12,565 bases of DNA. Origin: Pseudomonadota bacterium (GTDB lineage Bacteria > Pseudomonadota > Alphaproteobacteria > Rhizobiales > Xanthobacteraceae). Positions 1 to 7,856 of this stretch are shown here, piece by piece; the first letter of the stretch is position 1; every line of letters starts with the position of its first letter. Under the pieces are notes generated by a model. It was not told where the DNA came from and did no database searches. It saw nothing but the letters and a program-made list of their open reading frames with translations. A program made the translations under genes and the position numbers. The stretch covers positions 1 to 12,565 of the forward strand of contig JAEWHT010000310.1 of assembly GCA_023387695.1 (NCBI GenBank), read 5' to 3'.

Positions 1-38
1 AGCGTCGTGCGAAAAATATACTTGTCGATTGACCCCAT
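1..38 (-). CDS. lptF: LPS export ABC transporter permease LptF, 5' end only (partial at left edge)
   Basis: Reading the minus strand from an ATG at 38-36 gives MGSIDKYIFRTT before the window ends. This matches the N-terminus I recall for rhizobial LptF/YjgP proteins (MGSIDRYIFRTTL...), an inner-membrane permease of the LptB2FG complex that extracts lipopolysaccharide for transport to the outer membrane. The remaining protein lies outside the window, so no transmembrane segment can be checked. lptF-lptG divergent from pepA is a common arrangement in this group, which supports the call. There is no strong Shine-Dalgarno: only a weak G-rich stretch 15-20 nt upstream. Twelve residues are little evidence, so the call relies on both the match and the neighbour. 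Confidence 0.7.
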   Translation of the reverse strand, partial: MGSIDKYIFRTT

Positions 39-377
39 GCGCTACCGCACGAATCCCACCAATGCCCCACAGCGCTTCGAAAGTCTGGTTGGTCCGACCA
101 ATCCCCGACAGGGATCCCCAAGGCCGACCAATCACCTCTTCCGGAGGCTTACTTTCTCACTACCATCCCTTTGATCCGTCAACAAAATGGCTGACCCGTG
201 GCACCGTCAATATATGGTTAATATTTCCCTCGTTGTGACCTCCCGGCCACGGGCGGTGCTTGGCATCGACCGCGCTTCTCGCCCATAGTGGGGAAAGACG
301 AGTGAATCGCCGTTCAGCTCCGGCTCCCAGCCGTATCGGTTGATGGCAAAAAGCCCCATGTTTTCGAGGAGTTACCC
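39..377. other. Intergenic region between divergent lptF and pepA
   Basis: No credible gene is present; open frames here are short and lack a start with a ribosome site. The region must carry promoters in both directions. An AT-rich patch at about 203-228 is the most promoter-like part. On the minus strand, two TTGACG hexamers (210-205 and 182-177) resemble -35 elements for lptF, but neither has a good -10 box at 17 bp. The stretch also holds an operator-like palindrome at 87-103, listed separately, and three copies of ACCAAT (58, 97, 127). The last 12 bases contain the pepA ribosome site GAGGAG (366-371). Confidence 0.6.
87..103. promoter_or_regulatory. Operator-like palindrome TTGGT-N3-ACCAA
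   Basis: Positions 89-101 read TTGGT CCG ACCAA, a perfect 5-bp inverted repeat around 3 bp. A further G-C pair lies at 87/103 after one mismatch. This layout matches the type of site bound by FadR-subfamily GntR regulators (PdhR, LldR). A second half-site, CCGACCAATC, is repeated exactly 30 bp downstream (94-103 and 124-133). The site sits about 50 bp upstream of the lptF start. No GntR gene is visible in the window, so the binding factor is unknown and chance cannot be excluded. Confidence 0.3.
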
Positions 378-1877
<1,500 letters not shown>

Positions 1878-1883
1878 CGCGAG

Positions 1884-2336
1884 ATGACTGAGGTCCTGTT
1901 CTACCACCTGCAAAACATGACGGTTGAGAACGTCTTGCCACCGCTTCTCGAGAAATCGCTCGAGCGCGGCTGGCGCGTCGTGGTGCAGTCGACGTCCCCG
2001 GAGCGTGCCGATGCACTCGACGCGCATTTATGGACCTATCGCGACGATTCCTTCCTGCCGCATGCGACATGGCGGGTGAACGATGTTGCGGATCAGCCGA
2101 TCGTGCTGGCGATCGAGGCGGACAATCCGAACGGCGCCAATGTCCGCTTTCTGGTGGATAGCGCCGCGATGCCCGAGGACGCGCAGGCCTATGAGCGGAT
2201 GGTGCTGTTGTTCAACGGCGACGATCCGGACGCACTTGCCGCGGCCCGCAGCACCTGGACGGATTGCAAGACGCGCGGATTTGAGGTCACCTATTGGCAG
2301 GCCGATGAACGCGGCCGCTGGCAGCGGCGGAATTAG
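1884..2336 (+). CDS. holC: DNA polymerase III chi subunit
   Basis: A 150-residue protein of the HolC family. Chi joins psi in the clamp-loader complex and contacts single-stranded-DNA-binding protein during replication. Typical features are the N-terminal MTEVLFYHL strand, the central LWTYRDDSFLPH block (49-60), the ERMVLLFNG strand (104-112) and the C-terminal EVTYWQADERGRW segment (134-146). The ATG lies 6 bp after the pepA stop with no good Shine-Dalgarno, which suggests translational coupling. Genetic linkage of pepA and holC is widespread in proteobacteria and supports both calls. No holD (psi) gene is seen nearby; psi is generally not recognised in alphaproteobacteria. Confidence 0.93.
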   Translation: MTEVLFYHLQNMTVENVLPPLLEKSLERGWRVVVQSTSPERADALDAHLWTYRDDSFLPHATWRVNDVADQPIVLAIEADNPNGANVRFLVDSAAMPEDAQAYERMVLLFNGDDPDALAAARSTWTDCKTRGFEVTYWQADERGRWQRRN

Positions 2337-2463
2337 CGGCCGTTCCGGATTAATGATAATTTGGACTTTCGCGGGCAGGCTGGTTTCGGCCACCTTCGTG
2401 CCGCAAAGTGATGTTGGGACAGGCGCTTAGAGCTACTCCTTGACGTGGGGAATTTGGTTTACC

Positions 2464-2991
2464 GTGCGACATCAAAAGCTTCCAAAGTCGCTCATAATTG
2501 CGTTGGCCGCCGTCGCGCCGTTGCTTGCGGGCTGCTCGGGCGCAACCGATATGCTGTCATCTGCCAAGGACGCCGAGTGGTTCAATAAGCCGAGCCGCTT
2601 CTTCATCAAGAACATCTCGATCGAGTCGCCGCCGCTGACCCCCGATAAGCCCGTCGGAGCCGACGATCTCGTCAGCGCTGACGGCGCTTGCCCCGGCATG
2701 GGACCGCCGGGACCTGCCGACGCCAACGCGTCGACGACGGCGCCGGTGGGCGGCACTGTTGCGCTCGGCCACACCGAATGCGACGTGGTGCGCGGCATTG
2801 GTGCGCCCTCGACCGTCAATCTCGCCAGCGATGCCGCCGGCCCTCGCGTCGCGACGGTGACGTGGACTACGGGGCCGCGCGCCGGCATCTACACCTTCAC
2901 CTCGGGGCGCCTGTCCGCGATCGAAGGTACGCCGGAGCCGCCGGTCGTTGCGAAACCGAAGCCGAAGGCGAAGAAGAAGGCGGCCACGTAA
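2464..2991 (+). CDS. Putative lipoprotein with BamE/SmpA-like C-terminal region
   Basis: A 175-residue predicted lipoprotein. Starting at GTG 2464 gives a clean signal peptide: MRHQKLPK, a hydrophobic stretch, then lipobox LLAGC with the lipidated Cys at residue 24. A TTG start at 2440 would add eight residues (MTWGIWFT) that spoil the signal peptide, so I prefer GTG; its G-rich ribosome site (GGGGA, 2447-2451) is rather distant at 12 nt. The mature part has a Pro/Gly-rich stretch and then a segment reading GHTECDVVRGIGAPSTVNL ... GIYTFTSGRLSAIEG. This resembles the BamE/SmpA fold, where a T-x-x-x-V-x-x-x-x-G-x-P motif precedes a beta hairpin; BamE belongs to the outer-membrane assembly machine. 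The C-terminus is Lys/Pro-rich (KPKPKAKKKAAT). Function is inferred only; a generic rhizobial lipoprotein is the alternative. Confidence 0.75.
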   Translation: MRHQKLPKSLIIALAAVAPLLAGCSGATDMLSSAKDAEWFNKPSRFFIKNISIESPPLTPDKPVGADDLVSADGACPGMGPPGPADANASTTAPVGGTVALGHTECDVVRGIGAPSTVNLASDAAGPRVATVTWTTGPRAGIYTFTSGRLSAIEGTPEPPVVAKPKPKAKKKAAT

Positions 2992-3013
2992 GGCGCCGTC
3001 ACGTTACGCGGCC
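2982..3013. terminator. Candidate bidirectional hairpin spanning both convergent stop codons
   Basis: GGCCACGTAA (2982-2991) and TTACGCGGCC (3004-3013) form a 10-bp stem with one mismatch and a 12-nt loop. The stem contains the TAA of the lipoprotein gene and, on the other strand, the TAA of the methyltransferase remnant. No run of T follows on either strand, so it is not a classical intrinsic terminator. It could still mark the 3' ends of both transcripts. Confidence 0.3.
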
Positions 3014-3453
3014 TTGCGTCCCTTGATCGCGGTGGACGAGGCGTGAAACGTAATCTCGCCGGACGCGCTTGCCGGCAGTCGCGCTTCCAATCGGCGTTTT
3101 AGTTCTGCTAGCTCGGTCTCCGACAATTTTCCGACCAAACCGCTTGGGCTGCTGACGATCATCGACAGCCAGTAATCGTCGAAGTTCGCGAATGTCCGCT
3201 CGACGACCAGTTCGCGGGTTTCGATCTCGCGCAGACCGAGATCCGCCCAAAGCGCTTTGAGCATTTCGAAACGCGATATGTCCGCGCTCGGTGGACGCGC
3301 TGCCGGTATGCCGAGGGCATCCAGCTCCTCCCACATGGGCTGCGTCGGCGTCCCGCCGCGCATGATATCCCAGCACAGAGGCGAACCGCGCGCGACGGGC
3401 CGATGCACATTCTGCGGCTCGCCGGCATTTCCGATTTGAAACACAGTCGCCAT
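3004..3453 (-). pseudogene. SAM-dependent methyltransferase, C-terminal remnant (N-terminal domain missing)
   Basis: The 149-residue frame resembles the C-terminal part of class I SAM-dependent methyltransferases that are usually about 270 residues long. Recognisable pieces run from LCWDIMRGGTPTQPMWEEL (about 26-44) through ALGIPAARPPSAD, FANFDDYWL and a final ITFHASSTAIKGR. The Rossmann N-terminal half with the glycine-rich SAM-binding motif (GxGxG) is absent, and the first roughly 25 residues look unrelated to the family. The divergent binding-protein gene starts only 60 bp beyond the ATG, so the missing half is not next door. I infer a truncated relic left by a rearrangement. The frame is uninterrupted, so a short expressed protein is possible, but it should not methylate anything. 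Confidence 0.6.
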
Positions 3454-3513
3454 GTGTCAAACGCTATATTGGAGCAGCTACACTGGTGGCGTTTGGGACG
3501 TTGGGACCGGAGC

Positions 3514-4506
3514 ATGCGGCGGCGCGACTTCATTGCAGGATTGACTGTTGCGATAGCTGCGCCGTCGAGGGCGCGTGCCCAGCAGTCCAAACCGCGCCGT
3601 GTCGGCGTGCTGGTCGGTCTTGCAGCCAATATCGACGTGCCCGTCGCCGGCGCTTTCCTCAGACCGTTCCGCGAGGCCATGGGCAAGGCCGGCTGGGTCG
3701 AGGACGGCAACGTTCACATCGATTATCGCTTCGGCGGCGCGTTGTCCGACCTTGCCAACACCAGGGCATCGGCTGCCGAGCTCGTCGCGCTTGCGCCTGA
3801 GGTCATCTACGCCCAGGGTCTGCCGGCGACGCTGGCGCTGCGCCAGCTGACCACGACGATCCCGATCGTGTTCACGCAGGTCATCGATCCCGTCGGCTTC
3901 AAGCTTGCCGACAGCCTCGGCCATCCCGGCGGCAACGTGACAGGCTTCGTCACATGGGATTTCGCGATCGGCGGCAAATGGATCGAGCTGTTGCGCGAGC
4001 TCGATCCAAAGCTTGCCCGCGTCGCCATCCTCTTCAATCCCGATACTGCGCCCTATGCGCCGGGTCTCGTCGCCGCGGCGAGGGATGCTGCGTCCGGTAT
4101 CGACGTGATCGAGATGCGGACGCGCAATGACGGCGAAACCGAAGCTCAGCTCGAGGCATTCGGTCGTGCGGGCAACGGCAGCCTGCTCGTCATTCCAGAA
4201 CCCTTCACCAACGGGCACCGCGATCACATCGTCGCCCAATGCGCCCGCTTTCGCGTGCCGGCGCTGAATTCCGTGCTGGGAGCCGTCGATGGCGGAGCGC
4301 TGATGTCCTACACATTCGTCTGGGACGAGCTGGTCAGTGCGCCCGTCGACTACATTGATCGCATTCTCAAGGGTGCATCGCCGCGCGATCTGCCGATCCA
4401 GGCGCCGCGCCGCTATGAGCTGGTCGTCAATTTGAAGACGGCGAAGGCGCTGGGTCTCGATGTCGCGCCCGTGCTGCTCGCACGCGCCGATCGTGTGATC
4501 GAGTAG
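3514..4506 (+). CDS. ABC transporter substrate-binding protein (ABC_sub_bind family), orphan
   Basis: A 330-residue periplasmic binding protein of the ABC_sub_bind family (PF04392, TrpX/YtrF-like), very numerous in Bradyrhizobium and Rhodopseudomonas. The ATG at 3514 gives MRRRDFIAGLTVAIAAPSRARAQQ, a Tat-type signal with twin arginines before DF and an A-R-A cleavage region near residue 22. An ATG 111 bp upstream would bury this signal and is rejected. Family landmarks are RVGVLVGL, IPIVFTQVIDPVG, GGNVTGFVTWDF, KWIELLRELDPKLARVAILFNPD and the C-terminal LPIQAPRRYELVVNLKTAKAL. The ligand cannot be predicted. No permease or ATPase gene accompanies it; the adjacent ABC-F gene is not a transporter. 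A TATATT box at 3465-3470 may be its -10 element. Confidence 0.88.
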   Translation: MRRRDFIAGLTVAIAAPSRARAQQSKPRRVGVLVGLAANIDVPVAGAFLRPFREAMGKAGWVEDGNVHIDYRFGGALSDLANTRASAAELVALAPEVIYAQGLPATLALRQLTTTIPIVFTQVIDPVGFKLADSLGHPGGNVTGFVTWDFAIGGKWIELLRELDPKLARVAILFNPDTAPYAPGLVAAARDAASGIDVIEMRTRNDGETEAQLEAFGRAGNGSLLVIPEPFTNGHRDHIVAQCARFRVPALNSVLGAVDGGALMSYTFVWDELVSAPVDYIDRILKGASPRDLPIQAPRRYELVVNLKTAKALGLDVAPVLLARADRVIE

Positions 4507-4512
4507 CGGGAT

Positions 4513-6375
4513 TTACCCCGCGGCCTCGTCGAACTGCGTGCTCGCCTCGAGCCATTGCTCCTCCGCGCGGGCCAGCGCGTCGGCTGCATTGGCGCGTGCT
4601 TTCGACAATTGCGCGGCCTGTTTGGGATCGCGCGTAAAAATATCTGGCAGCGCCAGCGCGGTGTCGATCTTGGCGATGATCTCGCCGACACGGGCGATCT
4701 CCGCCTCGGCTTCCGCGATGCGCTTCTTCAGCGAGCCGCGATTGTCCGATTTCGGACGCTGCGGCTTTTCGATTTGAGTGCTGCGTTCGCGCGGGGCAGG
4801 TTCGGCGTTGCGCGAGGAGAGCACCAGGCGGCGGTACTCGTCGAGGTCGCCCTCGTAATTGGTCACGGTGCGGTCGGCGACGATCCAGAGCTGGTCGGCG
4901 CAGGCCTCGATCAGATAGCGGTCGTGCGAGACCATGATAATCGCACCGGGAAACTCGTTGATGGCTTCGGCGAGTGCGGCACGGCTGTCGATGTCGAGAT
5001 GGTTGGTCGGCTCGTCCAGGATGATCATGTTGGGGCCGTAGAAAGTCGCAAGCCCAAGCAACAGCCGCGCTTTCTGGCCGCCCGAAAGTTTGCCAGCCTT
5101 GGTGTCGGCCGCCTTGCCGGAGAAGCCGATCGCGCCGGCGCGTGCGCGCACTTTCGCTTCGGGCGCATCGCCCATCAGCTTGCGAACGTGATCGTAGGCG
5201 GAGGCGTCCTCGTTCAGCTCGTCGAGCTGATGCTGCGCGAAATAGGCGATCGACAGCTTGTCGGCGCGCGTCACCTTGCCGGAGAAGGGCGCAAGACGGG
5301 CGGCGAGCAGCTTGACGAGTGTCGACTTGCCGTTGCCGTTGGCGCCCAACAGCGCGATGCGGTCGTCATTGTCGATGCGTAGCGTCACGCGGTTGAGCAC
5401 TGGCGTCGCCGGGTCGTAGCCGACGGATGCATTGTCGACGGCGATGATCGGTGGCGACAGAAGTTTCTCCGGAGCCGGAAAGGTAATCTCGCGCACGTCT
5501 TCCGTCACCAGCGCGGTGATCGGCTTCAGTCGCTCCAGCATCTTGACGCGGGATTGGGCTTGCCGTGCTTTCGAGGCCTTGGCCTTGAAGCGGTCGACGA
5601 AGGCTTGCAGGCGGGCGCGCTCGGCCTCCTGGCGCTTGACGGCTTTGGCATCGAGCAGCTCGCGCGCGGCGCGTTGCTCCTCGAAGGAGGAGTAGGTGCC
5701 CTTGTAGAGCGTGAGCCTGCCGCGCTCCAGATGCAGGATCTGGTCGACGGAGCTATCAAGCAGATCGCGGTCGTGGCTGATCACGATCACCGTGCGCGGA
5801 TAATGCGCAAGGTGATCCTCGAGCCACAGCGTGCCCTCGAGATCGAGATAGTTGGTGGGCTCGTCGAGCAGCAACAGGTCAGGGGCCGCGAACAGCGTCG
5901 CGGCCAGCGCGACGCGCATGCGCCAGCCGCCGGAGAATTCCGCGCAGGGGCGCAGCTGATCGGCAGCGGAAAAGCCGAGACCGGAGAGGATCGCAGCGGC
6001 GCGGCTCGGAGCGGAATGCGCGTCGATGTCGACGAGGCGGGTCTGGATCTCGGCGATCCGGTGCGGGTCGGTGGCGCTCTCGGCCTCGTTAAGCAGCGCT
6101 TCGCGTTCGAGATCGGCCTTGAGCACGACTGTGATCAGGCTTTCCGGACCGTTCGGCGCTTCCTGCGCCAGACTGCCCACGCGCCAGCGGGGCGGCAGCG
6201 TCACCGAGCCGTGTTCGGCCGCCAGCTCGCCACGGATCACCTTAAAGAGGGTCGATTTGCCGGTGCCGTTGCGTCCGACCATGCCGACGCGCGAACCGGG
6301 CGTGATCTGCACGGAGCTATTGTCGATCAGAAGGCGTCCGGCAAGGCGGATGGAGAGGTCGGTGATGGAGAGCAT
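4513..6375 (-). CDS. ABC-F family ATP-binding cassette protein (YheS/Uup-like translation factor)
   Basis: A 620-residue soluble protein with two ABC ATPase domains and no membrane segment, so not a transporter. Domain 1 shows Walker A GRNGTGKST (34-42), signature FSGGWRMR (147-154), Walker B LLLLDEPTNYLD (167-178) and switch His201. Domain 2 shows GANGNGKST (344-352), LSGGQKAR (430-437), IILDEPTNHLD (451-461) and His484. Between them lies a basic linker (about 230-300) corresponding to the P-site tRNA-interaction motif. A charged coiled coil follows domain 2 (about 545-615). ABC-F proteins bind the ribosomal E site and help stalled translation; the SGGWRMR signature and length point to the YheS branch. 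It may be cotranscribed with the small gene 56 bp upstream. Its 3' end is 6 bp from the end of the convergent binding-protein gene. Confidence 0.94.
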   Translation of the reverse strand: MLSITDLSIRLAGRLLIDNSSVQITPGSRVGMVGRNGTGKSTLFKVIRGELAAEHGSVTLPPRWRVGSLAQEAPNGPESLITVVLKADLEREALLNEAESATDPHRIAEIQTRLVDIDAHSAPSRAAAILSGLGFSAADQLRPCAEFSGGWRMRVALAATLFAAPDLLLLDEPTNYLDLEGTLWLEDHLAHYPRTVIVISHDRDLLDSSVDQILHLERGRLTLYKGTYSSFEEQRAARELLDAKAVKRQEAERARLQAFVDRFKAKASKARQAQSRVKMLERLKPITALVTEDVREITFPAPEKLLSPPIIAVDNASVGYDPATPVLNRVTLRIDNDDRIALLGANGNGKSTLVKLLAARLAPFSGKVTRADKLSIAYFAQHQLDELNEDASAYDHVRKLMGDAPEAKVRARAGAIGFSGKAADTKAGKLSGGQKARLLLGLATFYGPNMIILDEPTNHLDIDSRAALAEAINEFPGAIIMVSHDRYLIEACADQLWIVADRTVTNYEGDLDEYRRLVLSSRNAEPAPRERSTQIEKPQRPKSDNRGSLKKRIAEAEAEIARVGEIIAKIDTALALPDIFTRDPKQAAQLSKARANAADALARAEEQWLEASTQFDEAAG

Positions 6376-6431
6376 GCGGCCTTGTCACCGCAGGCGGGAT
6401 CAAACGCAACCCGTTTTTATGTGACCGTCGG

Positions 6432-6611
6432 TCAGTGCGCGCCGCTGTCGCGGTCCTGCTTCCTCAACTCGTTGAGCAACTGCTCGAGATGCGTCGGCAG
6501 GCGAGGCTCGGGACGAAGGCTCTGCTGCAGCCGTTCGCCCACTCCATCGCAAATCGAGCGGCTGGTGCGCCGATCGATTTGTTCGCTGTCATTGGCAAAA
6601 AGGCCGGCCAT
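6432..6611 (-). CDS. Small protein (59 aa) with NepR-like core
   Basis: A short frame runs from ATG 6611 to TGA 6432, with GGAA 6 nt upstream of the start; an in-frame stop lies just upstream, so this is the first ATG. The protein starts MAGLFANDSEQIDRRTSR, then has an amphipathic core (20-50): VGERLQQSL, a short PEPR turn, and LPTHLEQLLNEL. This pattern (I/V-G-x-x-L ... P-x-x-[FL]-x-x-L-L-x-x-L) resembles NepR, the anti-sigma factor of the alphaproteobacterial general stress response, with about two residues missing between the helices. No phyR or ecfG gene is visible, so the role is a guess. A TAGAAT box (6702-6697) could be a -10 element. It may be cotranscribed with the ABC-F gene downstream. 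The alternative is a conserved small protein of unknown function. Confidence 0.6.
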   Translation of the reverse strand: MAGLFANDSEQIDRRTSRSICDGVGERLQQSLRPEPRLPTHLEQLLNELRKQDRDSGAH

Positions 6612-6741
6612 CGCAGGTTCCGTGTTTCAAAGTGAAGACACGTTACCAAGTCGTTGGCCCCCAAATTGGTTTCGCCAGGCGTTGGGCATGGCAGGCATTC
6701 TAGTAAAAATTGCATGAATTCGTCGTATCTGCCCAAATACA

Positions 6742-6770
6742 AGGCCCCGGCGGGGGGAACGCCGGGGCCT
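6742..6770 (-). terminator. Rho-independent terminator for the small secreted-protein gene
   Basis: An 11-bp perfect inverted repeat, AGGCCCCGGCG (6742-6752) and CGCCGGGGCCT (6760-6770), encloses a 7-nt loop. On the minus strand it is followed by a T-rich stretch, TTGTATTTG. It lies about 60 bp past the stop of the Gly/Trp/His-rich gene (6831-7085), in the right orientation. It separates that gene from the small NepR-like gene and ABC-F gene further left. Confidence 0.85.
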
Positions 6771-6830
6771 CTCTTGGAAGGTACTGCAGGGGGGGAACAG
6801 CACCTTTGGAAACTCAGGAATGTGCCGGGC

Positions 6831-7085
6831 TCAGTAGCAGCGGTTGATCAGCCGCCAGCGGGGTCCCCAGGGGGTCGGGACCAGCCGGCGCACATAGCAG
6901 CCGCCGTAGCCGTAGGAGACGGGCGCGGCGTAGACGCGCGGTCCGCCCCAGCCCCAACCGCCACCGTGATACCAGCCACCGCCGTGGCCCCAGCCGCCGT
7001 GCCAGTGAGCGGAGGCGGAGGTGGGAGCCAGCGCGGCACCCAGGGCGACCGCGGCGACTGCAGCGAGCGAAAGTTTCCTCAACAT
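6831..7085 (-). CDS. Small secreted Gly/Trp/His-rich protein
   Basis: An 84-residue protein starting MLRKLSLAAVAAVALGAAL, a Sec signal peptide with an A-S-A cleavage site at about residue 26. The mature part of about 58 residues begins with a low-complexity stretch rich in Gly, Trp and His (HWHGGWGHGGGWYHGGGWGWGG, cut by one position either way) and ends in a more regular tail, YVRRLVPTPWGPRWRLINRCY, with Cys63 and Cys83 able to form a disulfide. The start is fixed by GAGGAG at 7092-7097, six nt upstream; an upstream ATG at 7118 would destroy the signal peptide. Similar short proteins are common in Bradyrhizobium and are sometimes labelled sulfur-globule-like, without proof. His-rich composition hints at metal or surface binding. 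Function unknown; monocistronic, with its own terminator. Confidence 0.8.
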   Translation of the reverse strand: MLRKLSLAAVAAVALGAALAPTSASAHWHGGWGHGGGWYHGGGWGWGGPRVYAAPVSYGYGGCYVRRLVPTPWGPRWRLINRCY

Positions 7086-7395
7086 GATGATCTCCTCAGA
7101 ACTGCCGGCGCGGGGCAATCGCGTCGATGGAAAGGCCGCCGAAACGGTCCGCCTCAGGGGAAGGCTTTGGTTTCGATGGAGCTGACATTAGGCCAGCGAG
7201 GCTGAACCAAACCCTCACGGGCCCTTCAGATTGGGTTCATCTGAGTGAAATCGTTGTAATCCATGTTGGAATCCGGCTGTTAACCTGCGGCGAAGCGCCC
7301 ATCAGGCCGTTGTGGGCCTCGCTTGCCGGATCGCAACGGCGCCGATATAAGCCCCGCAACTCCGAACCACCCTTTTTCTCTTCAAGGACAAGATC
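7086..7395. other. Intergenic region between divergent small secreted-protein gene and ndk
   Basis: No gene is supported in these 310 bp. It contains the ribosome sites of both flanking genes, a probable ndk promoter (7323-7351) and two short inverted repeats: TCAGAT/ATCTGA at 7226-7244 (7-nt spacer) and AGGCC/GGCCT at 7304-7319. The latter abuts the ndk -35 element and could be an operator, but such short repeats are expected by chance in GC-rich DNA. I could not identify a convincing promoter for the leftward gene. Confidence 0.5.
7323..7351 (+). promoter_or_regulatory. Probable housekeeping sigma promoter for ndk
   Basis: TTGCCG (7323-7328) preceded by C, a 17-bp spacer, and TATAAG (7346-7351) fit an alphaproteobacterial -35/-10 pair. 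The expected transcript would start near 7358 with a leader of about 38 nt containing the AAGGA ribosome site (7384-7388), 7 nt before the ndk ATG. Confidence 0.45.
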
Positions 7396-7818
7396 ATGGC
7401 CATCGAACGCACTTTCTCGATCATCAAGCCCGACGCCACCGCGCGTAACCTGACCGGCGCCGTGAACGCCGTGATCGAGAAGGCGGGCCTGCGCATCGTC
7501 GCGCAGAAGCGCATCCGCATGACCAAGGAACAGGCCGAGACTTTCTACGCCGTCCACAAGGCCCGCCCGTTCTTCGGCGAGCTCGTCGAGTTCATGACCT
7601 CGGGCCCCGTCGTGGTCCAGGTGCTGGAAGCCGAGGGCGCGATCGCCAAGTACCGCGACGCGATGGGCGCGACCGATCCGTCCAAGGCGGCCGATGGCAC
7701 CATCCGCAAGCTCTACGCCAAGTCGATCGGCGAGAACTCGGCCCACGGTTCGGATGCTCCGGAGACCGCTGCGATCGAGATCGCGCAGTTCTTCTCGGGC
7801 AACGAGATCGTCGGCTGA
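7396..7818 (+). CDS. ndk: Nucleoside diphosphate kinase
   Basis: A 140-residue cytosolic enzyme that transfers the gamma phosphate of ATP to nucleoside diphosphates through a phosphohistidine, balancing NTP and dNTP pools. The active-site His is H117 in NSAHGSD. Other nucleotide-binding residues are in their usual places: K11 (IKPDA), Y51, F59 (RPFF), R87, R104 and N114. Length is the bacterial standard (about 140). The ATG has AAGGA 7 nt upstream. The gene for a TerC-family protein follows 38 bp later on the same strand. A hairpin over the ndk stop codon (7811-7830) may tune read-through into that gene. Confidence 0.97.
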   Translation: MAIERTFSIIKPDATARNLTGAVNAVIEKAGLRIVAQKRIRMTKEQAETFYAVHKARPFFGELVEFMTSGPVVVQVLEAEGAIAKYRDAMGATDPSKAADGTIRKLYAKSIGENSAHGSDAPETAAIEIAQFFSGNEIVG

Positions 7819-7830
7819 GCTCTCAGCCGA
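7811..7830 (+). terminator. Hairpin over the ndk stop codon (attenuator or 3'-end structure)
   Basis: TCGGCTGA (7811-7818) and TCAGCCGA (7823-7830) form a perfect 8-bp stem with a 4-nt GCTC loop. The TGA stop of ndk is in the left arm. AAAGGTTAAG follows rather than a T-run, so full intrinsic termination is unlikely. Partial attenuation or mRNA 3'-end protection between ndk and the downstream gene is the inference. Confidence 0.35.
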
Positions 7831-7856
7831 AAGGTTAAGTCGACAGGGGACACATT

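Noticed and set aside
29..238. 69-codon plus-strand frame at the left edge
   Set aside because: It overlaps the lptF start, has no ribosome site and no recognisable composition.
3403..3513. N-terminal extension of the binding-protein gene
   Set aside because: The extra 37 residues would precede a twin-arginine signal peptide that must be N-terminal; ATG 3514 is the sensible start.
5554..6717. 387-codon plus-strand frame opposite the ABC-F gene
   Set aside because: It is antisense to two intact ATPase domains and runs on across the small gene and the intergenic region.
6464..6742. 92-codon minus-strand frame overlapping the NepR-like gene
   Set aside because: It is a different frame of the same strand, starts inside the terminator's downstream tract and has no helical pattern; the 59-residue frame explains the region better.
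6654..7205. 183-codon plus-strand frame across the terminator and the secreted-protein gene
   Set aside because: It reads through a strong terminator hairpin and opposite a gene with a signal peptide and ribosome site; its sequence is Gly/Ala/Pro low complexity.
7819..7856. Manganese (yybP-ykoY) riboswitch before the TerC-family gene
   Set aside because: Only 38 bp are available and none of the conserved loops is present.
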